From Lentimonas sp. CC4 (GTDB lineage: Bacteria; Verrucomicrobiota; Verrucomicrobiia; Opitutales; Coraliomargaritaceae): DNA of 64,000 nt. The notes under the pieces are model-generated. The model worked only from the letters and a program-made list of their open reading frames with translations. It did not search any database and was not told where the DNA came from. The position numbers and the translations under genes are program-made. Shown piece by piece: positions 56,902-64,000 of the stretch (position 1 is the first letter of the stretch; every line of letters starts with the position of its first letter). The stretch covers positions 868,001 through 932,000 of the forward strand of contig NZ_CACVBO010000001.1 of the NCBI RefSeq assembly GCF_902728235.1. The letters run 5' to 3'.

Positions 56902-57729
56902 ATGAACATCAATCAGCTAGCTAACAATTTAACACTATCACACGGGATCTGGAAATCAGGGGATAAATCAAGTATTTCCTACCCTGATGATGGGAACACT
57001 ATTTTTTTCGAAATAGAAGATAATAGCTTCTGGTTCCAACATCGTAATCGTTGCCTTCGGAAAGTGATCAACCACTATAGGCCCAACGGAATGATATTGG
57101 ATATCGGGGGAGGCAATGGCTATGTCACAAAGGGATTAATCGAAGAAGGATTTGACGTTTGCTTAATGGAGCCCGGTAAATCCGGCATTAAAAACGCCCA
57201 AAGACGTGGAATAGAAAATTTGATCTGCTCAACATTTCAAGACGCAGAATTTAAAGACGGAGTCATACCTGCAATCGGGCTATTTGATGTCTTAGAGCAT
57301 ATTGAGGATGAACAGGCACTACTAGATGAATTACACAGGTCCATGCAAAATGCTGGAAAACTCTACCTAACAGTCCCAGCACATCAGATACTATGGGCTC
57401 AGGAGGACATCGATGCGGGTCACTATAGAAGATACACCACCGAAAGTATTAAAAATGTCCTAGAAGCCTCAGGCTTTAGGATACTTCATTCTACTTATAT
57501 TTTTTCACCGCTACCTCTACCGATATTTCTATTTCGATCCTTACCTAGTAGATTAGGATTAGTCAGAAATGCATCGAATGCAGATAAACACAAATCTGAA
57601 CATTCTCATAAAAGGGGGCTCGTTGGAAAATTCATTGATTTGATGCTGAATCGAGAATTAGATAAAATCGCACTAAATAAAAGGATCGGAAAGGGAAGCA
57701 GCTGTCTCATCGTGGCAGAAAAACTGTAA
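56902..57729 (+). CDS. Class I SAM-dependent methyltransferase
   Basis: A 275-residue methyltransferase: motif I MILDIGGGNGYVTKGL, motif II-like LFDVLEHIEDEQALLDEL and post-motif LYLTVPAHQILW. A basic, partly hydrophobic C-terminus (PLPLPIFLFRSLPSR) may contact the membrane. Probably acts on a sugar or lipid-linked intermediate of this cluster. The gene is noticeably A/T-rich. Confidence 0.88.
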   Translation: MNINQLANNLTLSHGIWKSGDKSSISYPDDGNTIFFEIEDNSFWFQHRNRCLRKVINHYRPNGMILDIGGGNGYVTKGLIEEGFDVCLMEPGKSGIKNAQRRGIENLICSTFQDAEFKDGVIPAIGLFDVLEHIEDEQALLDELHRSMQNAGKLYLTVPAHQILWAQEDIDAGHYRRYTTESIKNVLEASGFRILHSTYIFSPLPLPIFLFRSLPSRLGLVRNASNADKHKSEHSHKRGLVGKFIDLMLNRELDKIALNKRIGKGSSCLIVAEKL

Positions 57730-58022
57730 CTATAGCCTCCTCATTACCTCGACTTGTCGACATCTCTATGACGATCAGTGTGTGCGCATGGAGTAAGCGT
57801 CCGAGTGGTATCCGCCGAAGTTCTATTTGACTGCGATCAAAGTTACTCGATTCCGAACCGCGACTATCCTGAATTTGTCACCTTCGGAAGGCCTTGCAGC
57901 AGATCCGTCATATACGCAAGAGGAACGATCACCCCCGAGGCGAACAGATCAGTGTTCACTCATCTCGGCGACTACCCCCTGAACCGGTGAACACCGAAAT
58001 ACTCGCTTTGACGCTTGAGCGC
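57730..58022. other. Intergenic stretch between converging genes, nothing recognised
   Basis: About 290 bases at the end of the A/T-rich part of the polysaccharide cluster. No credible gene, repeat or clear terminator was seen. Short frames here lack motifs. Confidence 0.4.
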
Positions 58023-58715
58023 CTAGCGAAACAAGCCGTATTTCAAGATCGCATAGATCGCGCGCACACCGTCGCGCCAGCCGATCTTCTTCCCCTCGTC
58101 GTAGGTTCTCCCATAATAAGAGATACCGACTTCATAAATGCGCACATGGAGCTTCGAGACCTTCGCAGTCAGTTCTGGCTCCACACCAAATCGATTTTCT
58201 TCGATTGTAATCTGCTGCAGCACCTCACGACGAAATATCTTATAGCAACACTCCATATCGCTCAGATTGAGATTCGTCATCATATTGCTCAACAGTGTCA
58301 GAAACTTGTTACCCATCATGTGCCAGAAAAAGACCACACGATGCGGGCCACCACCAATAAACCTAGAGCCAAAGACCACATCCGCTTGATCTTTTATAAT
58401 CGGTTGAATCAACCCCGGAAGCTCCGCTGGATCATATTCTAAATCAGCATCTTGCACGGCAACCACATCGCCGGTCGCGGCAGCAAACCCAGTTCGTAAG
58501 GCGGCTCCCTTGCCTTGGTTCACCTCATGGTAGAGCTTCTTAAACACAGTATCTGTAAATTCAGACTCTAACAGCGCACGCGTGCCATCAGTCGAGTAAT
58601 CATCCACTAAGATGATCTCTTTAATGTCCATCGCTTCAACCGCGCGCACACGCTGGACGATTGCGTGCAAAGTGCTTTTTTCGTTGTAAATAGGAATGAC
58701 GATTGAAACCTGCAT
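58023..58715 (-). CDS. GT2 glycosyltransferase (DPM1-like, no membrane anchor)
   Basis: A 230-residue GT-A transferase: [13 protein letters not shown], the nucleotide-site [12 protein letters not shown], and the DxD motif [20 protein letters not shown] is typical of polyprenyl-phosphate glucosyl/mannosyl synthases. It lacks the C-terminal helices of the other GT2 proteins here. It is encoded opposite to its neighbours. Confidence 0.9.
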   Translation of the reverse strand: MQVSIVIPIYNEKSTLHAIVQRVRAVEAMDIKEIILVDDYSTDGTRALLESEFTDTVFKKLYHEVNQGKGAALRTGFAAATGDVVAVQDADLEYDPAELPGLIQPIIKDQADVVFGSRFIGGGPHRVVFFWHMMGNKFLTLLSNMMTNLNLSDMECCYKIFRREVLQQITIEENRFGVEPELTAKVSKLHVRIYEVGISYYGRTYDEGKKIGWRDGVRAIYAILKYGLFR

Positions 58716-58879
58716 GATGATTTAAAAAGTGCGGCTGCACACACGAAGCGCAACAGTTATTCACAGTCAAAAATTAGGACATTCGAGACCCCACTACAGA
58801 GCAAACGCTGCTTGCCTAAATCCACCAAGCCTTAATCATCCGATTGAAGTATGACACTAGATCACCTTCAGCACACGAC

Positions 58880-59080
58880 ATGAGTAATCAACTAACCGCA
58901 GAGGATCCATGGAAAGCCGGTAGCTTTGAAGGTTGCCGAATTGCACAAACTCAGGAGATCAGCCAACGCCCCTTCATCGAACGTTTGCGCTGGGCCTGCG
59001 AAATGTCGGAAGTCATTCGCAAACGCGACCTAGCCGCAGGTCGTATTCCGCCCGCACTGAATCCCAATCGATACGACTAA
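58880..59080 (+). CDS. Small hypothetical protein, 66 aa
   Basis: ATG 58880 gives 66 residues (MSNQLTAEDPWKAGSFEGCR, then ending NPNRYD); a TTG at 58844 would add 12. It is hydrophilic with one amphipathic helix (IERLRWACEMSEVIRKRD) and has no membrane segment. It ends 10 bases before the GT2 gene and is likely in the same transcript. I do not recognise the family. Confidence 0.55.
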   Translation: MSNQLTAEDPWKAGSFEGCRIAQTQEISQRPFIERLRWACEMSEVIRKRDLAAGRIPPALNPNRYD

Positions 59081-59090
59081 TCGCTAATCG

Positions 59091-60050
59091 ATGATGCCCG
59101 AACCCAGCCTACAACTCTCCGTCGTCGTCCCTCTCTGCAACGAGGGGGCAACGCTCACCCCACTCTTTGAACAGATCAAAGCGGTCGTGGATCAGAAGAA
59201 CCTCGGGAGCTTTGAAGTCATTTTCGTAGACGACGGCAGCACGGACGATTCTTGGGAGCAACTTACGCGGCTCAAACAAGTGCACCCTGAGCACGTTAGC
59301 GCGTTGCGCTTCCGACGAAACTACGGTAAAGCTGCCGCACTCTCTTCTGGGTTCGCTGAAGCTAAAGGTAAAATCGTGATCACGATGGACGCCGACCTAC
59401 AAGACGAGCCTGCTGAGATCCCCAGCTTCATCGCAAAACTGAACGAAGGCCACGATTGCGTATCTGGCTGGAAACAACTGCGCCAAGACCCACTCGGCAA
59501 GACCCTTCCCTCAAAAGTATTTAACTGGGCAACCGCTGCGGCTTCTGGAGTCAAGATCCACGACTTCAACTGCGGCTTCAAAGCTTACAGAGCCGATGCC
59601 ATTAAAAGCGTCGAAATCTATGGTGAACTCCATCGCTACATTCCGGTGCTCCTTGCCGCCGATGGCTACTCCATTACCGAGATTCCCGTCGAACACCACC
59701 GCCGCACCCACGGCGTCTCTAAATATGGCTGGACACGCTTACTCAAAGGCGGCTTGGACCTCATCACCGTCGTCGTGCTGACACGCTATTTAAAACGCCC
59801 AGGCCACTTCTTCGGCGGCTTCGGAATACTCAGTGGCAGTCTTGGATTTCTCATCCTTGCGACCCTTTCGATTCAGAAAATATTGTTCTCTATCTCGATC
59901 GGAAATCGTCCGCTATTCTTCCTCGGAATACTGCTCCTACTGCTCGGCGTCCAACTGATCTCCACAGGGCTGATCGGTGAGTTGATCAATTCCAATAACA
60001 CTCGCTCACACTCACGCTCTGAGCGAAGCTCAGTTGTCGAGAATCTCTAG
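59091..60050 (+). CDS. GT2 glycosyltransferase with C-terminal membrane helices (ArnC/GtrB-like)
   Basis: A 319-residue polyprenyl-phosphate glycosyltransferase. Motifs: SVVVPLCNEGATL, VIFVDDGSTDDSW, DxD in VITMDADLQDEPAE, and HHRRTHGVSKYGW. Two helices follow (about 240-300). It has the same architecture as the protein at 53926 and probably primes or decorates an undecaprenyl-linked glycan. Confidence 0.92.
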   Translation: MMPEPSLQLSVVVPLCNEGATLTPLFEQIKAVVDQKNLGSFEVIFVDDGSTDDSWEQLTRLKQVHPEHVSALRFRRNYGKAAALSSGFAEAKGKIVITMDADLQDEPAEIPSFIAKLNEGHDCVSGWKQLRQDPLGKTLPSKVFNWATAAASGVKIHDFNCGFKAYRADAIKSVEIYGELHRYIPVLLAADGYSITEIPVEHHRRTHGVSKYGWTRLLKGGLDLITVVVLTRYLKRPGHFFGGFGILSGSLGFLILATLSIQKILFSISIGNRPLFFLGILLLLLGVQLISTGLIGELINSNNTRSHSRSERSSVVENL

Positions 60051-60165
60051 CCAAGCGAAGCCACCTGAATTCGCGGCTACACGGCATATGTAAATTCAAC
60101 AGAGCACCACTCATAAGCGCCCAAAGCAGATACTTATGAATGGAGATCCAATGCCAGCATAATAA

Positions 60166-61407
60166 ATGTCGATAAAAACTCAGATTACATCGGAACGCCT
60201 AACATTGGTTGCTGGAGTGCTGATAAATAAAGCGAGCTTGTTCATCTTCACCATTGCACTCGCTCGAACACTCGGCCCCGAACTGATGGGCATCTGGCAG
60301 ACCGCAATACTCGTGGCATCGTATGGCTCATTACTCACACTGGGCGTCGTGAATGGAATGGGTCGAGATGTGCCGTATTTTCGCGGCGCGGGCGACATGC
60401 TTGCTGTAAGAAATACGATATCTACAACCTTTTGGACAACCACTGCTGCCTCAATACTCACGGGACTGGCCATATTAATAATTCTACTAGTATTCAATCC
60501 CTCGCAATGGCTGACATTAGGGTGCCTGCTTTTAATCGCACGAGCCTTCAACGCCTTTGGTCGCACGCTCCTAAGATCTTTTCAAGATTTCAAAAATCTT
60601 GGACTTTATGAGGGCTTGAGCGGATTAATCATCCTAGGCGCAACTATGATCATCATAGTAAAGCCGTCGTTAACTGTCGCAGGAGTCGGCTATACTTTAG
60701 CGCTGACCATACTCTCCCCGCTTTGGTTCCGTCGTCTCAGTCTTTCGCATTTTCAACATCGAACTTACCTGAGACTCTTAAAATTCGGAACGCCGATCAT
60801 GCTCGCGGGAACCCTCTTTACTTTGCTCACTGCGATAGATCGAATCGTTATCTTGGCGACAATGTCGCAACAAGATCTTGGCATCTATACACCAGCAATT
60901 ACCGCCTTAAATCTCGCAGCACTTGGACCAAGCATTGTTTCAACATATGTTTACCCAAAACTAGCAAAGGAATACGGGCGCACAAACGATTTAGGGCAGT
61001 TGCGCCCTCTCATCCTAAAGATTATGCAAGCCAATACAGGGCTCGCGATCGTCATTGCTGCTGCAAGTTTAATTACGTTAAATTTAATAGTCATCCCATG
61101 GCTCCTCCCCGCATACTCAGATGCTAAATGGCCCGTTGCCATTTCCTTGCTGGCCTCCATTCCACTTGCTTTTGCTATGAGCGTGGGAGACCTTTTCAAT
61201 GTGATCGGCCATCAATTCCGCTACCTCAGAAACATACTGGCGGCGGTATTGATTAACGGCATCGTAGGTTTTGCTTTAGTGCAGTATGCAGGGCTGGGCT
61301 TAATTGGCGTTGCAATAGGATCCCTGGCTTCGACCTTGAGTTTTGCGGCACTTCAACTTTGGTCATACTCAGCCCTTAAGCGCTCAAGCCAATGCGAGCA
61401 AACGTAA
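60166..61407 (+). CDS. Polysaccharide flippase, Wzx-like (MATE/MVF superfamily)
   Basis: A 413-residue protein with about 12 helices typical of oligosaccharide flippases (GVLINKASLFIFTIALARTL at the start, GTPIMLAGTLFTLLTAIDRI in the second half). It would move undecaprenyl-linked repeat units to the periplasmic face. It supports a Wzx-dependent export mode; a Wzy polymerase was not identified with confidence. Confidence 0.87.
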   Translation: MSIKTQITSERLTLVAGVLINKASLFIFTIALARTLGPELMGIWQTAILVASYGSLLTLGVVNGMGRDVPYFRGAGDMLAVRNTISTTFWTTTAASILTGLAILIILLVFNPSQWLTLGCLLLIARAFNAFGRTLLRSFQDFKNLGLYEGLSGLIILGATMIIIVKPSLTVAGVGYTLALTILSPLWFRRLSLSHFQHRTYLRLLKFGTPIMLAGTLFTLLTAIDRIVILATMSQQDLGIYTPAITALNLAALGPSIVSTYVYPKLAKEYGRTNDLGQLRPLILKIMQANTGLAIVIAAASLITLNLIVIPWLLPAYSDAKWPVAISLLASIPLAFAMSVGDLFNVIGHQFRYLRNILAAVLINGIVGFALVQYAGLGLIGVAIGSLASTLSFAALQLWSYSALKRSSQCEQT

Positions 61408-61421
61408 TACTCAATTCGCAA

Positions 61422-62369
61422 CTACAAAAAATGTGGCTCATCTATATCTGATAATACTAATACCGTGCAACCGACACGTTCCATGATTTCACGTCGCTCC
61501 TGGTTGCCATCTAAATCGAAATAGAACTTTTCAGCCCCCTGTATGGTAATTAAGGCGGTCGAAAATAGACCGAAGACTCTTAACTCCCGCTCCTCAGCTG
61601 CGACAAATTCTTCAATGATCAGTGGGCTATCGATCGTCTCAAACGGGCGTTGCCTTTCACGTGGATGTGGGAAGTAAATCCCGCCGATCTGGTGATAAGC
61701 GCGTAGGAAGTTTTTAACGACATCTGGATCATACACTTTCTCAAACGGCTGCCCCAAGAAAATGTTGAGTTTGCCTCCACTGGCACGCGAGTTACGCGAA
61801 TTCCCTAAAGTAACTGCGACTGGCTCTGGACCAAAAGTATGACACAAGTCCGGCCTTAATGCATAATGCCTGACAGCAACGCGACAGAGTTCTTCGGTTG
61901 AATAGCTCAAGAAAAGGCGCGAAAGCCAAAGTTTCTGATCTCGATCCCTCAGCCACTTCAACTGTGACTCTGAACTGTAATTTAGAGATCCATCATCCAT
62001 TGTTGCAACTGAAGCGCCACACCACTGTGCAATCACTCGAAAACACCAAAGCCAAACGTTCGCAAGAATGACAATAGAAATTTCGCGACGAACAATCCAG
62101 CCGAGAAGAGTCGCGATTTTCCGCCATTCTTTAAACACACTGGCAAAGTGATGATTCCCGAGCTGAATGAAGACGCCATCTACCGAGATACTGCGCATGA
62201 GTGAATAGTATCTCTCCTCTTTTGGGGACGGCTTAAGAGATAGATACAGCACAAGCGGCGAAGGTAGTCCGTATTGCTTTACAATATTATAGGTAATATA
62301 TGCCTGCAACGGCGACCTTAGAAGAAAAAGCGTGTGCTTTCGACGACCTCCTTTCCTAAAAAACCTCAT
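61422..62369 (-). CDS. GT52-like glycosyltransferase (LOS sialyltransferase family)
   Basis: A 315-residue protein with features of GT52: LLRSPLQAYI near the start, ATMDDGSLNY, NIFLGQPFEK, GIYFPHPRER and FGLFSTALITI. GT52 includes LOS sialyltransferases and related enzymes that use CMP-activated or other donors. The actual donor and acceptor are unknown. It is encoded on the minus strand, and its ATG overlaps the TGA of an upstream broken reading frame. Confidence 0.65.
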   Translation of the reverse strand: MRFFRKGGRRKHTLFLLRSPLQAYITYNIVKQYGLPSPLVLYLSLKPSPKEERYYSLMRSISVDGVFIQLGNHHFASVFKEWRKIATLLGWIVRREISIVILANVWLWCFRVIAQWCGASVATMDDGSLNYSSESQLKWLRDRDQKLWLSRLFLSYSTEELCRVAVRHYALRPDLCHTFGPEPVAVTLGNSRNSRASGGKLNIFLGQPFEKVYDPDVVKNFLRAYHQIGGIYFPHPRERQRPFETIDSPLIIEEFVAAEERELRVFGLFSTALITIQGAEKFYFDLDGNQERREIMERVGCTVLVLSDIDEPHFL

Positions 62370-62623
62370 GATGCCGCCAAATGTGAACCTGAGAGCGAAA
62401 AGAAGACATATAACGTCATATTTTGGTAGCCCCGAAGCATATTCGTGAGGGAGATTATTAGTAGTAAATTCAATTTCAGAGGACTATATGCCTTAATATG
62501 AACGGCTGTGAATCCGTTCTTTTGCAAGGTAAAATATTTAATCTCGGGATCGAACTCAAGGTCATGCCGAAAAAAAACATGGAGCGAAACCTCCTCGCCT
62601 CTGAGTGCCCGTTTTTCACTCTG
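62366..62623 (-). pseudogene. Truncated reading frame upstream of the GT52-like gene
   Basis: The minus-strand frame is open from after TAG (62624-62626) to TGA at 62366-62368, and that TGA overlaps the next ATG. The translation looks protein-like (EVSLHVFFRHDLEFDPEIK, then LQKNGFTAVHIKAYSPLKL) but has no start codon in a sensible place. It is probably the 3' remnant of a gene once coupled to the GT52-like gene. Confidence 0.4.
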
Positions 62624-62875
62624 CTATTGATTCACTGACGGACGCTCAAGCACCTCACGTAGCTGTAGAACTAGCAGCTCTCCCAAAGATACCGCGACTC
62701 TATCAAAGACTATGGGGCTTTGATAGAGTCAAACCAGCAGCATTCCACAACAACAAACAAAATACCAAGCTTATCTGGACAAATTCTACGAAAATGAAAA
62801 GATCACAGATCGCGCTAACGACAGCACACACTTCCCCTATATATTGACTCAACCCGACTCAGAGAAATAACAGGT
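62624..62875. other. Intergenic segment with a 13-bp perfect hairpin
   Basis: Arms GACTCTATCAAAG (62696-62708) and CTTTGATAGAGTC (62718-62730) flank a 9-base loop. No T-run follows on either strand. It lies between the broken frame and pseB. No gene seen. Confidence 0.6.
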
Positions 62876-63889
62876 ATGGATCTCAACGGAAAATCAATCC
62901 TCATCACCGGCGGCACCGGCTCCTTTGGTCAGCATTTCATTAAGACAGTGCTCAAACGCTGGCCTCAAGTTCGGCGCATCGTCGTCTTTTCCCGAGATGA
63001 GCAAAAGCAATTCCAGATGGCGCAAGAGCTCTCACCTGTAGAGTATCCAGCACTTCGATACTTCATTGGCGACGTGCGCGACTATGATCGCCTTAAACGC
63101 GCTTATGAAGGCATTGACTACGTCGTCCATGCAGCAGCCATGAAGCACGTCCCCATCGCTGAATACAATCCGATGGAGTGCATTAAAACCAATGTCTATG
63201 GCGCTCAGAATGTGATCAACGCTGCGCTCGATTCAAACATCTCCCGAGTCGTTGCGCTTTCCACAGACAAAGCATCGGGAGCGATCAATCTTTACGGAGC
63301 GACGAAACTTTGCTCGGACAAACTATTCATCGCGGCAAACAATTTCAAAGGCACGCGCGACATCAACTTCTCGGTCGTCCGCTACGGCAACGTCATGGGA
63401 TCAAATGGATCAGTCATTCCCTTCTTCCTCAAGCAACGTAAAGAAGGCGTGCTCACGATTACCGACCCCCAAATGACCCGCTTTAACATCACACTCGATC
63501 ACGGAGTGGAACTCGTGCTCAAAGCACTCGATAGCGCTTGGGGCGGGGAAATCTTTGTGCCGCGCATTCCATCTTACCGGATCACTGATCTGGCCGAAGC
63601 AATTGCACCAGAATGTGAGCAGAAATTCACTGGCATACGAGCGGGCGAAAAAGTTCACGAAGAAATGGTAAGCGCATCGGACGCTCCCAACACTGTTTGC
63701 ATCGACGACAGTTATGTCATCCTGCCGCATATCCCGAATTGGAATATGGATGCATACATGAAGCAATTTAACGCACAGCCCGTCGAGCTCGACTTTAACT
63801 ACAACTCAGGGAGCAACGACCAATTTCTCAGCATCTCTGAAATTCGCGAACTGATCAGACGCCACATTGCCCCCTCTTTCTCCGTGTAA
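62876..63889 (+). CDS. pseB: UDP-N-acetylglucosamine 4,6-dehydratase (inverting), PseB-like
   Basis: A 337-residue extended SDR with ILITGGTGSFGQHF for NAD(P), MKHVPIAEYNPMECIKTN, and the YGATK catalytic motif. The length and the C-terminal EMVSASDAPNT block fit PseB, which makes the 4-keto-6-deoxy-L-arabino sugar at the start of pseudaminic acid synthesis; related inverting dehydratases of other pathways cannot be excluded. The aminotransferase that should follow lies beyond the window. Confidence 0.88.
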   Translation: MDLNGKSILITGGTGSFGQHFIKTVLKRWPQVRRIVVFSRDEQKQFQMAQELSPVEYPALRYFIGDVRDYDRLKRAYEGIDYVVHAAAMKHVPIAEYNPMECIKTNVYGAQNVINAALDSNISRVVALSTDKASGAINLYGATKLCSDKLFIAANNFKGTRDINFSVVRYGNVMGSNGSVIPFFLKQRKEGVLTITDPQMTRFNITLDHGVELVLKALDSAWGGEIFVPRIPSYRITDLAEAIAPECEQKFTGIRAGEKVHEEMVSASDAPNTVCIDDSYVILPHIPNWNMDAYMKQFNAQPVELDFNYNSGSNDQFLSISEIRELIRRHIAPSFSV

Positions 63890-63980
63890 ATTCGCTATCG
63901 ACTGATGGCTCCTCACTAAGCTTGAGTCAAAAACATCGACTCTCGGTTCCAGCAAACTTTAGAGCGCTTATACTCAAGCC

Positions 63981-64000
63981 ATGAATAAACGAGACTTCAT
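63981..64000 (+). CDS. Possible start of the next gene (cut by window edge)
   Basis: ATG at 63981 opens a frame reading MNKRDF to the end of the window. Position and orientation fit the next gene of the cluster, but six codons do not allow identification. Confidence 0.25.

Noticed and set aside
57778-57990. Short ORFs between the methyltransferase and GT2 genes
   Set aside because: No motif; region appears non-coding.
62605-62847. 80-codon plus-strand ORF before pseB
   Set aside because: Runs through the 13-bp hairpin and has an unlikely composition; no start signal.

Overview
The window looks like chromosomal DNA of a free-living Gram-negative bacterium, most likely a marine Verrucomicrobiota of the Opitutales/Puniceicoccales type (Coraliomargarita/Lentimonas-like). 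This placement is an inference. It rests on FadL-type outer membrane and lipoprotein signals, Cys-type sulfatases, a PPi-type phosphofructokinase, a complete Bat (MoxR/VWA/TPR/BatD) operon and abundant REP-like repeats. No rRNA, tRNA, CRISPR array or prophage was seen.

Layout. 0-3.4 kb: cell-elongation operon (end of a probable mreB, mreC, mreD, mrdA/PBP2). 3.4-4.1 kb: gene-poor scar with a tyrosine-recombinase 3' fragment that resembles integron integrases. 4.1-14.5 kb: mostly housekeeping (SDR, ruvC, TauE/SafE permease, truA, MgtC/DUF4010 protein, AlbA_2/HATPase protein, ComF, accD). 14.5-19.3 kb: folC, an 86-bp triplicate repeat, and two translationally coupled CPA2/TrkA-N antiporters. 19.3-20.7 kb: orphan addiction-module antitoxin and a complete ParDE pair. 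20.8-23.6 kb: carA and a sulfatase. 23.8-31.4 kb: Bat operon interrupted by REP elements and by a REP-associated tyrosine transposase (RAYT). 31.4-39.1 kb: FadL-like porin, second sulfatase, DUF2314/DUF4190 protein, PafA-like phosphatase, all separated by REP pairs. 39.1-51.5 kb: ArsR regulator, kamA, Na/Pi symporter, PPi-PFK, purB, cupin lipoprotein, holA, cinA, uvrC. 51.7-64 kb: surface-polysaccharide cluster with RfbA, WecE and WecD-like enzymes (dTDP-Fuc4NAc route), several GT2 enzymes, a GT87-like membrane protein, a flippase, a GT52-like transferase and PseB.

The most unusual content is the repeat landscape. A GTAG-headed REP family forms paired elements (BIMEs) between 24.8 and 43.8 kb, and one BIME lies on each side of the RAYT gene. 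The REPs supply stop codons, code for the N-terminus of BatD, and in four places carry another repeat inserted at the apex of the REP hairpin. Separate short-tandem families with periods of 6, 7 and 10 bp sit at gene boundaries, and the 7-bp arrays often occur as inverted purine/pyrimidine pairs. An 86-bp and a ~104-bp palindromic tandem repeat complete the picture. Two housekeeping proteins also look atypical: AccD has lost three of its four zinc-ribbon cysteines, and UvrC is short and lacks the cysteine cluster.
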